Shown: one piece after another, positions 6,014-6,207 of the stretch
How positions within the stretch are numbered: position 1 is the first letter of the stretch
Layout: each line of letters opens with the position of its first letter
Made by a program: the position numbers and the translations under genes
DNA from: JAWWPG01 sp037719575
GTDB taxonomy: Bacteria; Actinomycetota; Actinomycetes; Propionibacteriales; Nocardioidaceae
Direction of reading: 5' to 3'
Assembly: GCA_037719575.1 (NCBI GenBank)
Contig: JBBJMF010000130.1
Span: 1-6,207 of the forward strand
DNA: 6,207 nucleotides
Notes under the pieces: generated by a model
The model's input: only the letters and a program-made list of their open reading frames with translations
What the model was told of the DNA's origin: nothing
The model's database searches: none

Positions 6014-6042
6014 TAGGCAACCGGCCCAGGCTCACGTATGGT
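6014..6042 (+). promoter_or_regulatory. Promoter upstream of the DUF5679 gene
   Basis: TAGGCA (6014-6019) matches the -35 TTGACA at four of six positions. A 17-base spacer leads to TATGGT (6037-6042), a TANNNT -10. The expected start is at about 6049, where a GTG begins a 28-codon ORF. The stretch 5933-6013 before it holds only a weak hairpin (GGCCGC 5949-5954 with GTGGCT 5959-5964, including two G-T pairs) as a candidate terminator for the dehydrogenase gene. Confidence 0.5.
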
Positions 6043-6048
6043 GGCGCG

Positions 6049-6135
6049 GTGTCGGCGCACCTGCCGGCATCCACCGGAGCCGGCACGGCACCCGGCGACC
6101 GACCCGACGCAATCGGTGGTTTCACCATCGAGTAA
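6049..6135 (+). CDS. Possible leaderless 28-residue leader peptide
   Basis: GTG 6049 opens a short frame encoding 28 residues (MSAHLPASTGAGTAPG, then DRPDAIGGFTIE), with stop TAA at 6133-6135, 17 bases before the DUF5679 start. GTG lies 6 bases after the TATGGT -10, exactly the spacing seen before two larger genes in this window, so a ribosome could start at the very 5' end of the transcript. It has no Shine-Dalgarno of its own. No run of a single regulatory amino acid is visible, so classical attenuation is not indicated. It may instead keep ribosomes moving across the hairpin at 6062-6085, or simply be a chance frame. Existence as a translated product is inference only. Confidence 0.35.
   Translation: MSAHLPASTGAGTAPGDRPDAIGGFTIE
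6062..6085 (+). other. Hairpin in the leader of the DUF5679 gene
   Basis: TGCCGGC (6062-6068) pairs with GCCGGCA (6079-6085), and TCC (6070-6072) with GGA (6076-6078), leaving one bulged A and a 3-base loop. That gives 10 base pairs, all but two of them G-C. It lies entirely inside the proposed 28-codon frame, 56 bases before the Shine-Dalgarno. It could slow transcription or act with translation of the short frame; its function is not shown. Confidence 0.45.
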
Positions 6136-6140
6136 ACCTA

Positions 6141-6147
6141 GAGGAGG
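6141..6147 (+). promoter_or_regulatory. Strong ribosome binding site of the DUF5679 gene
   Basis: GAGGAGG lies 5 bases before ATG 6153. It is the strongest Shine-Dalgarno in the window and contrasts with the apparently leaderless starts elsewhere. Confidence 0.8.
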
Positions 6148-6152
6148 CTCTG

Positions 6153-6207
6153 ATGGCGGAGACCTGGAGCGGCGAGTTCTACTGCGTGAAGTGCAAGGCC
6201 AAGCGTG
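6153..6207 (+). CDS. DUF5679 zinc-ribbon protein, N-terminal part (3' end outside window)
   Basis: The first 18 codons, beginning MAETWSGEFYCVKCKAKR, match the start of the small actinobacterial DUF5679 family, proteins of roughly 50-60 residues. The visible CVKC is the first CxxC of a predicted zinc ribbon; the second Cys pair would lie beyond the window. The function is unknown to me; a nucleic-acid or protein-binding role is a guess from the fold type. The start is fixed by GAGGAGG at 6141-6147. In other actinomycetes this gene tends, as far as I recall, to lie near uvrD2-type helicase and metallopeptidase genes, which fits the left neighbours here. Confidence 0.85.
   Translation, partial: MAETWSGEFYCVKCKAKR

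Noticed and set aside
1..6207. CRISPR array, tRNA, rRNA or insertion sequence
   Set aside because: No regularly spaced repeats, cloverleaf, or transposase with terminal inverted repeats were seen.

Overview
The window comes from a high-GC Gram-positive bacterium. The evidence is codon use with G or C at almost every third position, GTG and TTG starts, 4-base GTGA gene overlaps, and protein families typical of actinomycetes: a DUF2342-type zinc metallopeptidase, a YgjP-like M48 peptidase, a lipoprotein PQQ sugar dehydrogenase and a DUF5679 zinc-ribbon protein. A Nocardioides-like member of the Propionibacteriales is my best guess, but this is inference from gene content alone. All convincing genes lie on the + strand.

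Left block (1-1826): the 3' end of an arsenite methyltransferase gene (arsM) that begins outside the window, a nitroreductase-family flavoprotein whose start overlaps it, a 122-bp gap, and an alpha/beta hydrolase. Hand-counted sample lines in this block are about 57-62% GC, against about 68-78% in sampled lines to the right. The block therefore looks like an accessory, possibly transferred, arsenic-related segment next to ordinary chromosome.

Middle block (1929-3811): a zinc metallopeptidase of the DUF2342 family and a Nudix hydrolase, joined by a GTGA overlap and probably one operon. A strong nested palindrome that probably ends transcription follows (3843-3905). After it comes a 406-bp intergenic region holding a dense cluster of DnaA-box-like TGTGGAC/GTCCACA motifs (3954-4136).

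Right block (4218-6207): a YgjP-like M48 metallopeptidase overlaps (GTGA) a lipid-anchored PQQ-dependent sugar dehydrogenase, again probably one operon. After a 220-bp intergenic region the first 18 codons of a DUF5679 gene reach the window's end.

The most interesting structural signal is a shared start architecture. Three TANNNT (-10-like) hexamers each sit exactly 6 bases upstream of a start codon: the metallopeptidase at 1929, the M48 protein at 4218, and an otherwise unnoticed 28-codon ORF at 6049-6135. This predicts leaderless transcripts. In the third case it predicts a leaderless leader peptide, with a hairpin inside it, just ahead of the DUF5679 gene, which has its own strong ribosome binding site.
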